From Viscum album (Eukaryota > Streptophyta > Magnoliopsida > Santalales > Viscaceae), in NCBI GenBank assembly GCA_963277665.1, contig OY728130.1, positions 1,362,872,393-1,362,936,392 on the forward strand: a DNA stretch of 64,000 nucleotides, written 5' to 3'. Both the position numbers and the translations under genes were made by a program. Below the pieces are notes generated by a model. It worked only from the letters and a program-made list of their open reading frames with translations, was not told where the DNA came from and did not search any database. Positions 22,735-34,076 of this stretch are shown piece by piece. The stretch's first letter is position 1, and every line of letters starts with the position of its first letter.

Positions 22735-23770
22735 ATAACTTAACTAGGAGAACTCTGATTCATGAAATAACCAGGATATGTAAGAATCCTTCCTAAGGCC
22801 TGATCTCAAATGGGACCTCACCTTAATATAAGTCCCCTCATGTCTTAGGAATTTCAACCACCAGGACCTAATCATTACTATGGGATTATCATTCTACCTC
22901 ATCATTCATTGGATTGAGAAGCCAACTAAACTACAATAACTCTCATTCCTATAATAACCCAGATATATAGGACTCATCTCTAAGGCCTGGTATATAATGG
23001 GAATCCACTTTGGTGTAATTCCCTTAATCTCCCATTGGTCTTCCATCCTTCCTCTCCTTCTGTGGATGAGAAGTGGTCTCATACATGGTCATAATTGTAA
23101 GTATAATCCCAGAACATTCTTTCAAAGCACCTCAAACACATTAGTGGGTTACAGACAAATTGAACTACAAGAAATATCATCCTGGTAATAACTATTATAC
23201 ATAGGACACCTTCCTAAAGCCCAAGATCCATACCATATCCTCTGTGAGATGGGTAATCCTACCTCTGAGATGGAAACTTTAATGTGTAATCCTCGTACAA
23301 TTATTCCCTCATGTAGTGTGTCTAATCATACGATATCTCTTGTTTGTCACACTGAGTGTGGCTCAAAAGTGATTAGAAACCAACGATGATTGTATCAATA
23401 ACAAGATGATAATTATCCTATGCTGTTATATCAATTGGTATGTATGTTTTATTACATCTCATATTCATTAAAAGGGCCATACTACCAGTGAAGAAATCTC
23501 GGGCATCCATATATGCATAAGTATTGCCCAAGGCCTCTGTTTTTGTATCTCCCAAGATGAATATGTCCATATAAGAACTACATAGACTCTGATTCTTTTC
23601 TAAAATATGAAATATATGAAACCTCATCAAGGACTAAGCCTGATATTTACATCCTTATCATATGATGTTAAAATGCATGGGTTGGTCCAGTCACATGACC
23701 TTAAACAATGATAGATGAACTATGTGAGTTTTTATTCTTTTTATAAATAGGATATGTAGGACACCTCATA
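22735..23770 (+). repeat. Diverged ~190-230-bp subrepeats in G's left LTR
   Basis: AACTANNANAA...ATAACCMRGATATRTAGGA...CTAAGGCCTG recurs at about 22,738, 22,928 and 23,160. A more distant copy near 23,655-23,765 carries ATCCTTATCATATGATGTTAAAATGC and AATAGGATATGTAGGACACCTC. That last copy resembles the 158-bp unit of the internal array. The same series is present in the right LTR at 38,527, 38,717 and 38,954. Confidence 0.6.
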
Positions 23771-24787
23771 GAGGTTCAATCCCATATCGAAGACACAAAC
23801 TGCATGCCTAGATGGAAATAAACTTCAGAGTTCCCAGATATGGTTATAGACTAAAACATAATGAATAAATAAGATAATGATAGAGAACCCATGACATACA
23901 CAAAGTTGTTCATATCAAAACATGGTTGCAATACAATTATTGAAATAGGGGTAACCATTACCATATTGGTTCATGGGATGGATTTCATGAACTTATCTTA
24001 AATCTATAAGAGAGTATTTTAGTAGGGAATAATTCCCCCAAAAAGGGTGTGATGGTCCTGACCTCCCATCCTCTTAGCTAGTGTGAGTTCCTAAGTGTCA
24101 TTGGATCTGAAACCCCAACTAATTTTCAACCTTTGGAATGTAGGTATATACCCATATATAGATGTGAGAACCATTGGGAGTTTCCATTAATATTAAAAAA
24201 ATGGGAAACCTAATGTGATTGGTTGACCAAGGAGTTTAACCCCCTATAATCAAATCATCAGATCAAACCCATCCACGTCATTCCCGATGAAAAAATGGTG
24301 AAAATAACATGAAAATATTTTAACTATGTCATCCCTTTCATAGGTTAAAAAAGGATATATTTTCTAGTTCTCATCCATCCAGTTTATTCTATTATCATTT
24401 TGTAACAAAACTTTGAACCCAACATATTTATTTTAACTACCCTCAACCTTGAATAACAAGAAGGTACAACCTATTTATCCTTTAACTGTGAAAGTAATTG
24501 ATCAAACATATACTCGTATATAAGATGAAACACTAATAATGTGTCATGTTTCTTCTATAGGACATTCCATATTCCTTACAATTGAAATGACATCAATGAA
24601 TGTTCCAACAGATTACAATATCACTGGATGAGATTCTTTTTCCTTTAGGCCCCAACATACACTATCATCAAAACACCACCACTTGTACAAGTTGGTGAAT
24701 GTATTGTTCCAAGAGAACCACATTCACAACTCTATCATGACTGTGTAATTAGATCTTGAACTCCTTTATAGGATGAATTCATATTGA

Positions 24788-25063
24788 ATGTCTTTCCTAA
24801 GACAAGCTTTAGGAGAAGATGTGGCAATTCTTTCCACATTCAATAACTTTGGGATATTATCTCTATAGTGCACTGATGCATTTCTTCCCTACCTATGGGA
24901 GTTGTATAAGGAAAAAAATCATGTCAACTCAATCACTCATGAGCTTCCTAAGAGGGATCCCATCGGTTCTATTCATCATCATTTACATGTGACCAGGATT
25001 CTACAAGGAGTTGCAGAGGTAGTTATGCTTACACCAACTATCCCAGCTGGGTTATCCATCTAG
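24788..25063 (+). pseudogene. Unrecognised near-open frame
   Basis: From an ATG at 24,788 the frame runs 92 codons to a stop at 25,061-25,063 with a single internal TAG (near 24,870). It contains SFLRQALGEDVAILSTF, LPYLWELYKEKNHVNSITHE and HHHLHVTRILQGVAEVVML. The amino-acid make-up looks protein-like and less biased than that of chance frames in this AT-rich DNA. I recognise no family. It may be a remnant of G's own coding region. Confidence 0.3.
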
Positions 25064-25309
25064 AGAGCATGCCAGGGGTATCCAAATAATGAAGCTCCGG
25101 AGAATTATTATATACATACTATAGACAATATTTCTGAGTCCCACTAGTGTATCCTAACAGTTTCATAGAATCAATACCAGATCATCACTATCTAGGAGGA
25201 CTGGAATTTATCAAAGATATCCTTGGTAAATGTGGAATCCTAGGGAGCACCCGAGCTCGCAGATCTTGGGGGAATATTTATTATATTTTACATTGGGATC
25301 ATTTTAATT

Positions 25310-25546
25310 GTGGGTACTGACCCCTCAATTGGTTCCATGGGTATCTACCCTTCAAATGGTACCATTATCCCCAACCCCTCCAACAGTACAGTGGGCACCA
25401 ACCACTTTAACATTACGGTGGGCACTAACCCCTCAAATGGTAAAGTAGGAACTGAGCCCCCAAACAGAATATCAGGAACCATCCCACCAAAAGGAGATAC
25501 TCTATTGAGGAGGTTCACCAACCCACTTATGCCTCAGTCAATATGA
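25310..25546 (+). CDS. Open frame built of seven 9-residue repeats
   Basis: A 78-residue open frame. From residue 2 it consists of seven tandem nonapeptides: GTDPSIGSM, GIYPSNGTI, IPNPSNSTV, GTNHFNITV, GTNPSNGKV, GTEPPNRIS and GTIPPKGDT, about GTNPSNGTV on average (27-bp units, 25,313-25,501). It ends with a Lys/Arg-containing tail. The unit length is an exact multiple of three and no stop has arisen across the repeats, although the surrounding element is heavily decayed. No upstream start context or homologue is known to me. It could be a piece of a longer ancestral protein or a minisatellite open by chance. Confidence 0.35.
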   Translation: MGTDPSIGSMGIYPSNGTIIPNPSNSTVGTNHFNITVGTNPSNGKVGTEPPNRISGTIPPKGDTLLRRFTNPLMPQSI

Positions 25547-26419
25547 TATCAACTGGATCTTAGTAATTCTCATTATATTTGGATAAACATAATATTTACG
25601 AGTATGACCACACCCTCCTGTAGTCATCTGATTCATAACAGGTTGTTATACCTTCTACCTCTAGCATAGGAAAATAAGGGCTCATTGGTATACCTCATGC
25701 ATCTATAAAACGCATTTCTATCCATGTTGGTATCACATAGGATAATGGGAATGAAACATATGGCTAATTCCATAAGCTGATTCACTCTCTGGGGTCCACT
25801 TTGGGAATCCCATCATCAACCACTCACCCAACCATCGATAGAGTAAAGGGTTTTGTCAGGGATCCTTCCAACCATCCCCTAGAAGAGGACAATGAGATTT
25901 ATATAGAATAATATATCACTCAAAAATATTGAGAGAATAGGGACCTCCATGAAATAATTATGGTAATTATTTTTGGATATATACCTTGAAATGATGTATC
26001 GATACCTTCTTATGGAAACTCGCCCTACAGTGAAGTGCCCCAGCCTACAGGTCTGAGGGAATGTTCATATTTTTCATCCCCTCATCGGATGAAATATGTA
26101 AATTTCTCTACATCTCCCCATCCCATAAGAGTGGGGTAGTTTTCATATTTTCCACCTACTCATCAGGGATATTTTGGAATCCATCTGACTTCATCCACTT
26201 CTATAAATACTTCAATAGAGTATAGATATTTTGATCATTAGGAAGAATCTGCATCATCCAACACCCCCAATGCTTCAACACTTTCCCCTAGATAAATAAG
26301 GACTGGGAATATATACCCTGGACTCCAAATGAAACCATGTGCTCGTTCCAATGGAGGTATAGATAGCACATGGGAGAAGAATCGTACTTTACCATCCATT
26401 GAAAATAGATAAAAAATAT

Positions 26420-26950
26420 ATATTCCTTCATATCAAGATAGTTTCCTAGTTTTTTCATCCATTCCATGTAAAAAGTTTTGATAGAGCTCTAGGTGATGAT
26501 AAATATGAGTGAGGAAATGATGATAGGTCATGAAAACATTTCCCATGCCATTGATGTCTCAAATACACAATAGAATATTTTTTCCCTTAAATATTGGCTT
26601 CAGGTGTAGATGGACATGGGGATATTGGAACTGCTAACACTTGAGTCCCATATCCAGTCATCTGAGCACTCAAAAAAGGACACATAAGTTTCATAGTAGA
26701 TAATGAGCCATATAAAATCTAGGTATAAGTTACCATATTTCAACACAAGATTGAACAAAGACTACTCAGTCCAAATGAAACATGTCCCTGTGTATTTTGA
26801 TTGTTCCATGGAAAATGGTTTGATGGAACTCTCGACAATGAGAACACTAAACAGGGTGGGGTTGAGAAGCCATGATATCCATTTCCCATACCATCAACAT
26901 CTCGAGAACACAATAGAGAGATTATTTGTCTTCAAATATAAGTTGGATAG
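26420..26950 (+). repeat. Tandem duplication of ~350-bp segment in G interior
   Basis: CCATGTAAAAAGTTTTGATAGAGCTC...CATTTCCCATGCCATTGATG...AACACAATAGA (26,465-26,580) is repeated as CCATGGAAAATGGTTTGATGGAACTC...CATTTCCCATACCATCAACATC...AACACAATAGAG (26,808-26,925). The second copy lies in an 83-codon open frame (26,703-26,954, plus) that I do not recognise. Confidence 0.5.
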
Positions 26951-27049
26951 ATAGGTAAGTTTTTTCCTGATATAGTTGAAGGATATCAAAACTCATTCAA
27001 TATGAATAATTTCTATCCCATTTCCATCAGAAGAGACACTCTCTTAACA

Positions 27050-27960
27050 GTTTAGTCACCCTCATCCTTACTGAAATATGTTAAACTATATGGATGATGT
27101 CCTTACCTAAATATTTTAAACTCCATATTTTATTTCCTTAATTCATGATAATAAACTTCATGGTTTCCCATGTTCTTACCATAAGATGTTAAACTACACG
27201 ACCAATATCCTTACCACATGACATTAAACTACATGGGTTTCTAGAACTACATACATATTGATTCTCATTATAATGAGATATGTAGAGATTCATGGATCCA
27301 ATATCTTATCCCATCCACCTATATTTATGTCTTTACTACATGACATTAAACTAAAAAGCTAATGTATTTATCGCATGACATTAACCTACACAGGTTTCTA
27401 GAACTACATATAGCTTGATTATCATTCAAATGGGATATGAAAGGAAAATTGGATCCTATATCTTATCCAATCCACCTATATTCTTGTCCTTACTGAAATA
27501 AGTTAAACTGCATGACTGATGTCCTTGACGCATGACACTAAATTTCATGTGTTTACTAGAACTACATATGGATTTATTATCATTATAATGAGATCTGTAG
27601 GGATGCCAAAATACTTTATCTTAGGCCAACCACCTATATTTACATCCTTACCTTAAGATGTTAAATTGCACGGCTGATGTCCTTACCACATGAATTAAAA
27701 CTTTACAAATTCCCATATCCTTACCGCATGATGTAAAACAACATGGATAACATCCTTACTACCGGACATTAAACTGCACGGCTGATGTCCAAGTTTCATG
27801 ACACTAAACCATGTCACCACATCCTTACCACATGATGTAATACTACACAGATCATGTCCTGGTCATAGGATGGTAAACTGTGCATCATCTAAGTCTCTAA
27901 GAGACATCTTCATCATCATGTGGAAATTTTTATTTCCAAAAGCACCACTGATACAGTACA
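27050..27960 (+). repeat. Tandem array, ~158-bp unit (block 1)
   Basis: CTAGAACTACATAYANNTTGATTNTCATTATAATGNGATATGTAG recurs at 27,241, 27,398 and 27,556 (spacing 157 and 158). Between the copies lie one or two ACCACATGATGTTAAACTACATGG-like modules followed by ATGTCCTTACC. The copies are strongly diverged. Further isolated modules extend to 27,960. Confidence 0.7.
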
Positions 27961-28454
27961 ATCTCTATCTTAGATTTATCACAAAATTACCAATACCCCC
28001 AATCACATGCTAAGAGCGTTATTTGACAGGTCTCCTCCCCAAACACTAAAATCAAGGTACCAAATGAGACATTTCAAATACGGAAAGCTATAGACAATAA
28101 TGAGAAGGTTCATATCCATACTAGTTCAAATGAAGTCTTCTATAATATCTAAAAAGAATGGATGTAAAAAAATTATAAATCCAAATCCCTATGCATAAAT
28201 TACAATAGCACATTCGAATCCACAAGGTGGAAATGAGTGGTCATATATCCCCACTTCAATCAAACACATCGACCAACATATCTTGGAATCATAGATATTA
28301 CAATCATATATTCATGTACTTACCTTGTTGAAGTTCTAGTGCTTTGTAACAATAATGAGGAGCTCTGATGGCATATTCTGCTGAAGATTTAGGGATAGTA
28401 ATATATTTATATCTTGATAGAAAGAGTATCACAACACTCTAATCAATATTCACA
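27961..28454. other. G interior between arrays; nothing recognised
   Basis: AT-rich unique-looking sequence separating the 158-bp array from the ~112-bp array. No frame or motif of note. Confidence 0.4.
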
Positions 28455-29200
28455 AGTTTCTACTCTGGATAAAGTGCATATCCTTACTCTAATATAGGAG
28501 GATTATTGTAATATTCCAATAAAGGATGATACATAAGGACCGAGCTCATGTACCTATTCTAATCGAGGATCACCAAGTGAAAGAAGAACATACCTTGGGA
28601 CCAGCTCATATTCCTATCTCAAATGACTAAGGTCATATTCCAAAGGCTCATGATCAAGATCATATCCATGTTCTGGTTGGGGATCACCAAGTAAAGTGTC
28701 ACATAGATTGAGAAAAAATAATATTCCTATAAAAAACCAACTTGATATTCCAAAGTCTCAAGATCAGGCTCATATCCATATTTTGATCGAGTCTCACCAA
28801 GTGATAGTGGAACATTCCTCATGTTAGGCTCTTATTTCATTCAATAAATCTACATGAAATATTTAAGTAACTTATAAGAGTAGGCCCATATCCCTTCTCC
28901 CATTATGGTGGTTTGTCATCATATTCTAATGGGTAATTCATATTTAAACCATGTTCATATTACCATTCAAACTTAGGCTCACCAAGTGAGGGTAGCACAT
29001 GCTTGTGGTAGGCTCATATTTCTGTTGTAAAAGATCAGTGGTGTATTCCAAAGGCCCAGGATTGGGATCATATCCTCATTCTGTTCAAAGGCCAACAAGT
29101 GATAGTAGCACACACCTTGGTACAGTCTCATATCCCTATCATAGAAGCTCATTATCATACTCTAGTAGCTTCTCATCAGCTGTCTCATACTCTTGCAACA
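28455..29200 (-). repeat. Tandem array, ~112-bp unit, possibly once coding
   Basis: CACCAAGTGA-type motifs recur at 28,571, 28,685, 28,795, 28,980 and 29,092, each accompanied by CATATTCCAAAGGCTCA and GGATCATATCCATATTCTG. Read on the minus strand, each unit encodes a similar block with stops between blocks: GYDLDHEPLEYD, GYEPDLETLEYQ and GYDPNPGPLEYT, followed by YEL/YEP and a LSLGD-like string. This would be a ~38-residue Tyr/Asp/Pro repeat. On the plus strand a 83-codon frame is open at 28,999-29,250. Which strand, if either, was coding is undecided. Confidence 0.55.
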
Positions 29201-30239
29201 CCATAAGGTTATCAATATTTTCTGGAAGCTATTATATTGTAGTATTATAACCCTAATCAACCATAAAATGAGGGATGACATATTTCGGGCATGATGTGGA
29301 ATAAGGATCATACCCTTGACCTAATCGATGAAAAGTATCCTTGAGGTTGGTCAAGAAATATTCTCAAATCCCCAACATTCGATCGACTCTCCCACCAAAG
29401 TGGGAGGTGATCATTTCCATGATAATCCTCCTCGTGGTAGTACGAATATGGATCGTAGGGACTATAATCCTAATATCCTCCATGTTCCACCTCCCCATGG
29501 TGATATATCCCATGAACAAAGAAAACCTCCCCTTTCCTAGAAAAATTTGTATAGATATGTTCTCAAAAATCAGACACCTTCATATAGATCTGTTCTTGAA
29601 ATATATTGAGTTAACCAATTATAGTGACCCATCAACCATCATAATCACTTCATCGTGGTCATTAGGTAACCCAAAGAGGAAAACTCTATGGTCTGACTAG
29701 GTAAAGACATATATCTTTGATGAAGTGGATGATGACATGGAGATATGGAGAGTGTTAGCTAGAAACAACCTTCTAAGAATGTCCTGTTCAACCACTTCTT
29801 CTAGTTATGAGATCCCAAGTGGGTCAAAAGGGAGTGTATTCGTTACATTCTCCTGAATATATTGGAAATTAGTCAGAGATGGGATGGTTTACACCTCCCT
29901 TATTAAGTAAATTTGGATCACCTCTAAATCATGAATATATTATTGTGTTAGCAAAGTATGGCTGCATCCTCTATATCCTAACACCCAAATTTAGAAGATA
30001 TTAAAAAATTACTTTGGCATTATGTCTCAACATCATGGGAAATCTTTGAAAAATTTGAAAATTTCTGTCAAATGATTGTATCCAAAGATGGTGCATGCAT
30101 GTCATGACAACATGAAAATAAAATATACAAAACACAACTTGACCACATAAATTAAACTATAAATATCTCATCCTGGTGAAATGATAATAAACAACACATC
30201 ATCCCTTTTCCTTAACGGATGTTGTTAAACTTACTTGAT
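29201..30239. other. G interior; two short open frames, no family
   Basis: Plus-strand frames at 29,328-29,540 and 29,341-29,700 overlap. The minus strand at 29,390-29,500 reads DYSPYDPYSYYHEEDYHGND, Tyr/Asp-rich like the repeat next to it, which could mean the minus-strand protein continued here. No known domain. Confidence 0.25.
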
Positions 30240-31940
30240 CCCCAATGCTCATCCTCATTCATGTCGAGAGACCCTTGTCCTTACTGAAATATGTTAAACT
30301 GCATGGAATATGTTCTCACCACATGAGATTAAACTATGTGGGAATTAAAATCTCACTTACAATTAATCACAAATTAGCTCGATATATTCAAAAGAAAAAT
30401 AAAATACCAATGTCTCAGTTTGATATTCAAATCCACTTAGGGAATATCTTCATCCAAGAACAAAAAGTGTATTGATCCCTGTAAATATAGAATACATAGT
30501 GACACCCAAACCTCCATTCCTAATCCCACCTATAATATTTCATTCTTTCCATGTTGGGTGACCCTTATCATTACTCTGTGATGTTAAACTACATGGAAAA
30601 TGTCCTTACTTCATGACAAAAAACTACACAGACCCCTAATATTTATCTTCTTTCATGTTTGGTCACCCACAACCTTACCATAAAGTGTTAAACTGAATGA
30701 AATTAAACAACATGGAATTATATAACAACATATGGATTTATTCTCATTCTAATGAGATATATAGAGAATCTTAGATCCCATATCCCAACCCCTCCACTGT
30801 AGGAGATGAAATGATCCCTATCCATTCTCTAACCGCCTTCATGTTATGAGAAGGACTTTTTTCATTCCTTGTTTCTCACACCAAGAATATATCACATGAG
30901 ATAAGGAATTTCGGTAAGGGATCCCCCAAATGACCAAAGTATACTATCTCATGACAAGGTTATCAGGGTCCTGAATGCATGAAATAAAAAACCACGCCAT
31001 GATTCCTTCTTGTCTGGTAATAAACTATAGGGTTGATATCCATTGAATGACATTGAATTATGCATTACTGTAAACCTTACCTGAGAGGATCAATACCCTT
31101 TGTTTTTTTATCCCACCAAAAATACATTTAATAACTATATAATAATTGATTCCTAGAATCATAGGATACATAATGATACCCAAATCTCCAATAATAGGGC
31201 TAGTCATAATAAATAAATACAAAAATTTCCCCTCCCTGTATATGGGTCAGGCCTACGTAGGGGGATTTCATTCAAGAACTATGTGTAGCTTGATTTCTAT
31301 CATAATATTATATGTAGTGACACCCTGATCACATTTTTTAGGTTGAGCTACAATATTCCATTTTCATGTCTGGGATCCTACGTCCTTACCACATGATGTT
31401 AAACTACATAGCTTGTCAAGAACAATGTGTAGCTTTATTCCTGTCATCACAGAATAGATAGTGATGCCTAGATCTCCAATACTGGTTCCAACTACAACAA
31501 TAAATGATAAAATTTTCCCTATCTACATATGGTTCATACCTATGTAGATCATTAACCTCTTAAGAACTATTTTTTTACTTTCTGCCATCATAGGATATGT
31601 AGTGCTGCTTGGATCTCCAATCTTGGGATCAACTATAGAAACCAACGAAAAAAATGTTCCCCCAACTACACAAATAATGATTTATAAAATAAAGTTATAC
31701 ATATGTATGATTCATATATTTGTATGACTTTATTATACACATAATATATTTAGCACAATTTTTCACAGTGGTTCCCACAACCTTACCACTTAAAGTTAAA
31801 CTACAATGAAATAGAATGTCCTTGGTGTATGAAGTTAAACTTCAAGGAAAATGTCATGGTCACATGACAATAAAACTACAAGACAAATGCATCCCCACTA
31901 AATGAAGTTAAAATATTCAGGCCATCACCCATTATCATCC
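30240..31940 (+). repeat. Tandem array related to the 158-bp unit (block 2)
   Basis: The modules of block 1 return after 2.3 kb: GTCCTTACTGAAATATGTTAAACTGC (30,277), ACTCTGTGATGTTAAACTACATGG (30,573), CAAGAACTATGTGTAGCTTGATT (31,272), CAAGAACAATGTGTAGCTTTATT (31,417) and TAAGAACTATTTTTTTACTTT (31,559). Copies of GATCTCCAATANTGGG lie in between. Spacing is about 145 bp in the best-preserved part. Confidence 0.6.
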
Positions 31941-31949
31941 CTTATTAGG

Positions 31950-33860
31950 ACTATATGAGTTTTACCCCAGTCAACCAGAGTATGGGGTGATTCCACCATT
32001 TTTAAGCACCTCAATTCATAAACCACACTTCATGTCACCAGGACCTCAGGTTTATAAAAACCATTCATGGACCTTATAAATGAAAAATATATATCTCTAT
32101 TTGACCATTATATTAATGAAAAGGTGTTTTAACCTACCAATCAAATACATATTATCTCTATAAGAATTTTTTTTTGATCCTTCTGAGCTTGACGTCACCA
32201 TGGAGGAACTCAGCACCTGAGGGTGTTCTTCGCCATTACTATCATGATTATCCCATATCCATACTCTTTACTTGAGAAACCCAAGCCTAGGAATAAAAAA
32301 TTATCATCTCTTACTCATAAGGGTATTGGAGTATTCTATACCCAATGTATCCTAATTGGGATCTTGTGTAACATTCCCCCAAATCAGGTCCACATACATC
32401 ATGACTTTAAACTACCTGCACCTTGGTCAAAGAAATTTGACCTTAAAATTTGGCCTATAATTGTCCAAATTGCATTTCCTTAAAATTATATTGAAAGAGA
32501 AAAAAATTCAGGTTTAAAACCCACAATGTATGGCTTGAGAAAAAATCATGTCTCTTCATGATAAAATCTCCATCTCTATAATTTAGGTAAAAGTTTGAGT
32601 GAAAATGAATGGGTCATAAATCTCATAGGGTCCACTTTATGGCCATATTAAAATCTAATTTATGCTCACTAGTCCCATTGTTCTATTAAAAGGTTAGAGT
32701 AATGTGTTTTCACATCTCCTCACCATGATAACATGTTCACTAGTCAGTGACACAACTTTTATGGTGCTCAAACCCTTCTTTAATCTTGTATTTTCCAGAA
32801 AACACACTTCATGATTTGAGAACCTTGGGTCATTGAAAACCTTTCAAAGACCTTGGAAAGGAAAATATGTCACTTTTTTTTGCCATGTTATTGATTTGTA
32901 ATTCCTTATTCCTACTAACCATAGACATTTTGTCCCTTTATAAAAGGATTTCTGATTCTTGTGAGCCTGATGTCACCATGGTATAACCTAGAACTTGAGG
33001 GTGTTTTGGGTAATTATCAACATGATTTTCCTATACCTTTCTCATGACCTGATTAATTTGGACTATAATTTACAATCCCCATAACCATATTATTCAAAAA
33101 TATTTATCATCTTCAATATTACATCACTTTGTGTTTCACCCTTTCTCAAGGATGGAATGCGATACTTTATTCTCGAACCTTTTTATCACCCACACCTCAT
33201 GACTCGAAACCACATGGAGTAGGTCGTGAGCTTCAAAATTTATGATCTAAATTTACCTTGGGTTCTGGGACCCTTATTGGTTATCTTTTGACCCATATCC
33301 AAATTCATCACCCAGACACTTGATTCTTTGCAATTATTGAATGGCCCAGGGAAAAGAGTGGGAATCAGCTCTACTTGACCATTCATATAAGCCATATAGA
33401 CTCATGCATAAGGGATTTGAGCTACCAATTCGAGGAATATCCTCTTAATAAAAAGGAACTCTAACAATCTCGAGCCCTGATGACACCATGGAAGAACTCA
33501 GAAACTTAGGGTGTTCTTGGCTGACCCCGATATGTATACCATATTTTATAGTCCATCGATTCAAGTTCCTAGTCATGTGATTTACACCACACATATTCCA
33601 ACTATCCTTGTGTAATTTAAATTCACAATGTTTTATCCATATTCTCATACCATCTTCAAAATATTCCATGGACCTTGTAAAATAGTGGATATGCCTTTAT
33701 ATTTCCATGTTGACGATGTATAAGGTCTTTGACCTACCAACCAAATGTATCACCTATTTATAGGAAAGAAACTCAAATCCCCATAAGCCCTGAAAACACC
33801 AATGCAGAACACAAAACATTAGTGTGTTTTGGGTCATCCCCGACATGTTTTCCCACTTCC
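31950..33860 (+). repeat. Four long diverged repeats before G's 3' LTR
   Basis: A block reading GAGCCTGATGTCACCATGG...AACTCAGNACTTGAGGGTGTTCTTGG occurs at 32,188, 32,965, 33,470 and 33,775. Each copy is preceded by CATGGACCTTGNAAA...GACCTACCAATCAAATGTAT. Spacing falls from 777 to 505 to 305 bp, as if later copies carry deletions. Arrays in the 3' untranslated part next to the 3' LTR are known in Ogre/Tat and other plant Ty3 elements. Confidence 0.6.
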
Positions 33861-33877
33861 ATATTCAAAAATTAAGT

Positions 33878-34076
33878 CCTAGAAGTAAGACTTTAAATTG
33901 CATTTCATCTCAAGGAATGAGATAAAAGACTCTAAACTATAGCAAAAGAAGGTCCAAGCTAAATGTCTTTAAAATACAGCAATATGATGTCTCATCTAGA
34001 AGACCCTAACCTATAGTACTAAAAATATGTGAGCTAAAAGACTCTAAACTATATCATAGTGATGGAACATCTTGCA
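33878..34076 (+). repeat. Tandem repeat, ~39-bp unit, five copies
   Basis: AAGACTCTAAACTATAGNA-like starts occur at about 33,880, 33,925, 33,961, 34,001 and 34,039, and most units end in GAGCT or CATCT. The period is 36-45 bp. It lies about 1.1 kb before the 3' LTR of G. Confidence 0.65.

Larger units (their letters stand above)
19377..24309 (+). mobile_element. Giant element G, left (5') LTR, ~4.9 kb
   Basis: The segment aligns colinearly with 35,172-40,100 along its whole length. It starts TGTTGACACCCATAATTGTG and ends GGTGAAAATAACA, so it has TG...CA termini. Matching landmarks sit at nearly equal offsets: TATA box 1,231, poly-C tract 1,445, CACTCCTCATCACCATGAAAT about 2,090, and AACCCCTAYAATCAAA near the end. 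Identity by eye is about 70-75%, so the insertion is old. The last third contains diverged ~200-bp subrepeats. LTRs this long are known in Ogre/Tat-type elements and in LARDs (large non-autonomous derivatives). The 5-bp flanks (GTTGA left, TTATT after the right LTR) do not match. Orientation rests on the polypurine tract at 35,161. Confidence 0.75.
24310..27050 (+). other. Element G interior, first part; no known domain
   Basis: This should hold the PBS, leader and gag if G were autonomous. I see no primer-binding site of the usual kind after 24,309 and no capsid, zinc-knuckle or protease motif. Three fragments of longer open frame stand out and are listed separately: 24,788-25,063, 25,310-25,546 and 26,703-26,954. 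Confidence 0.4.

Noticed and set aside
27050..31940. CRISPR array, because of repeated ~25-bp modules
   Set aside because: Repeats are diverged, spacers are not uniform and the sequence is clearly eukaryotic repeat DNA.
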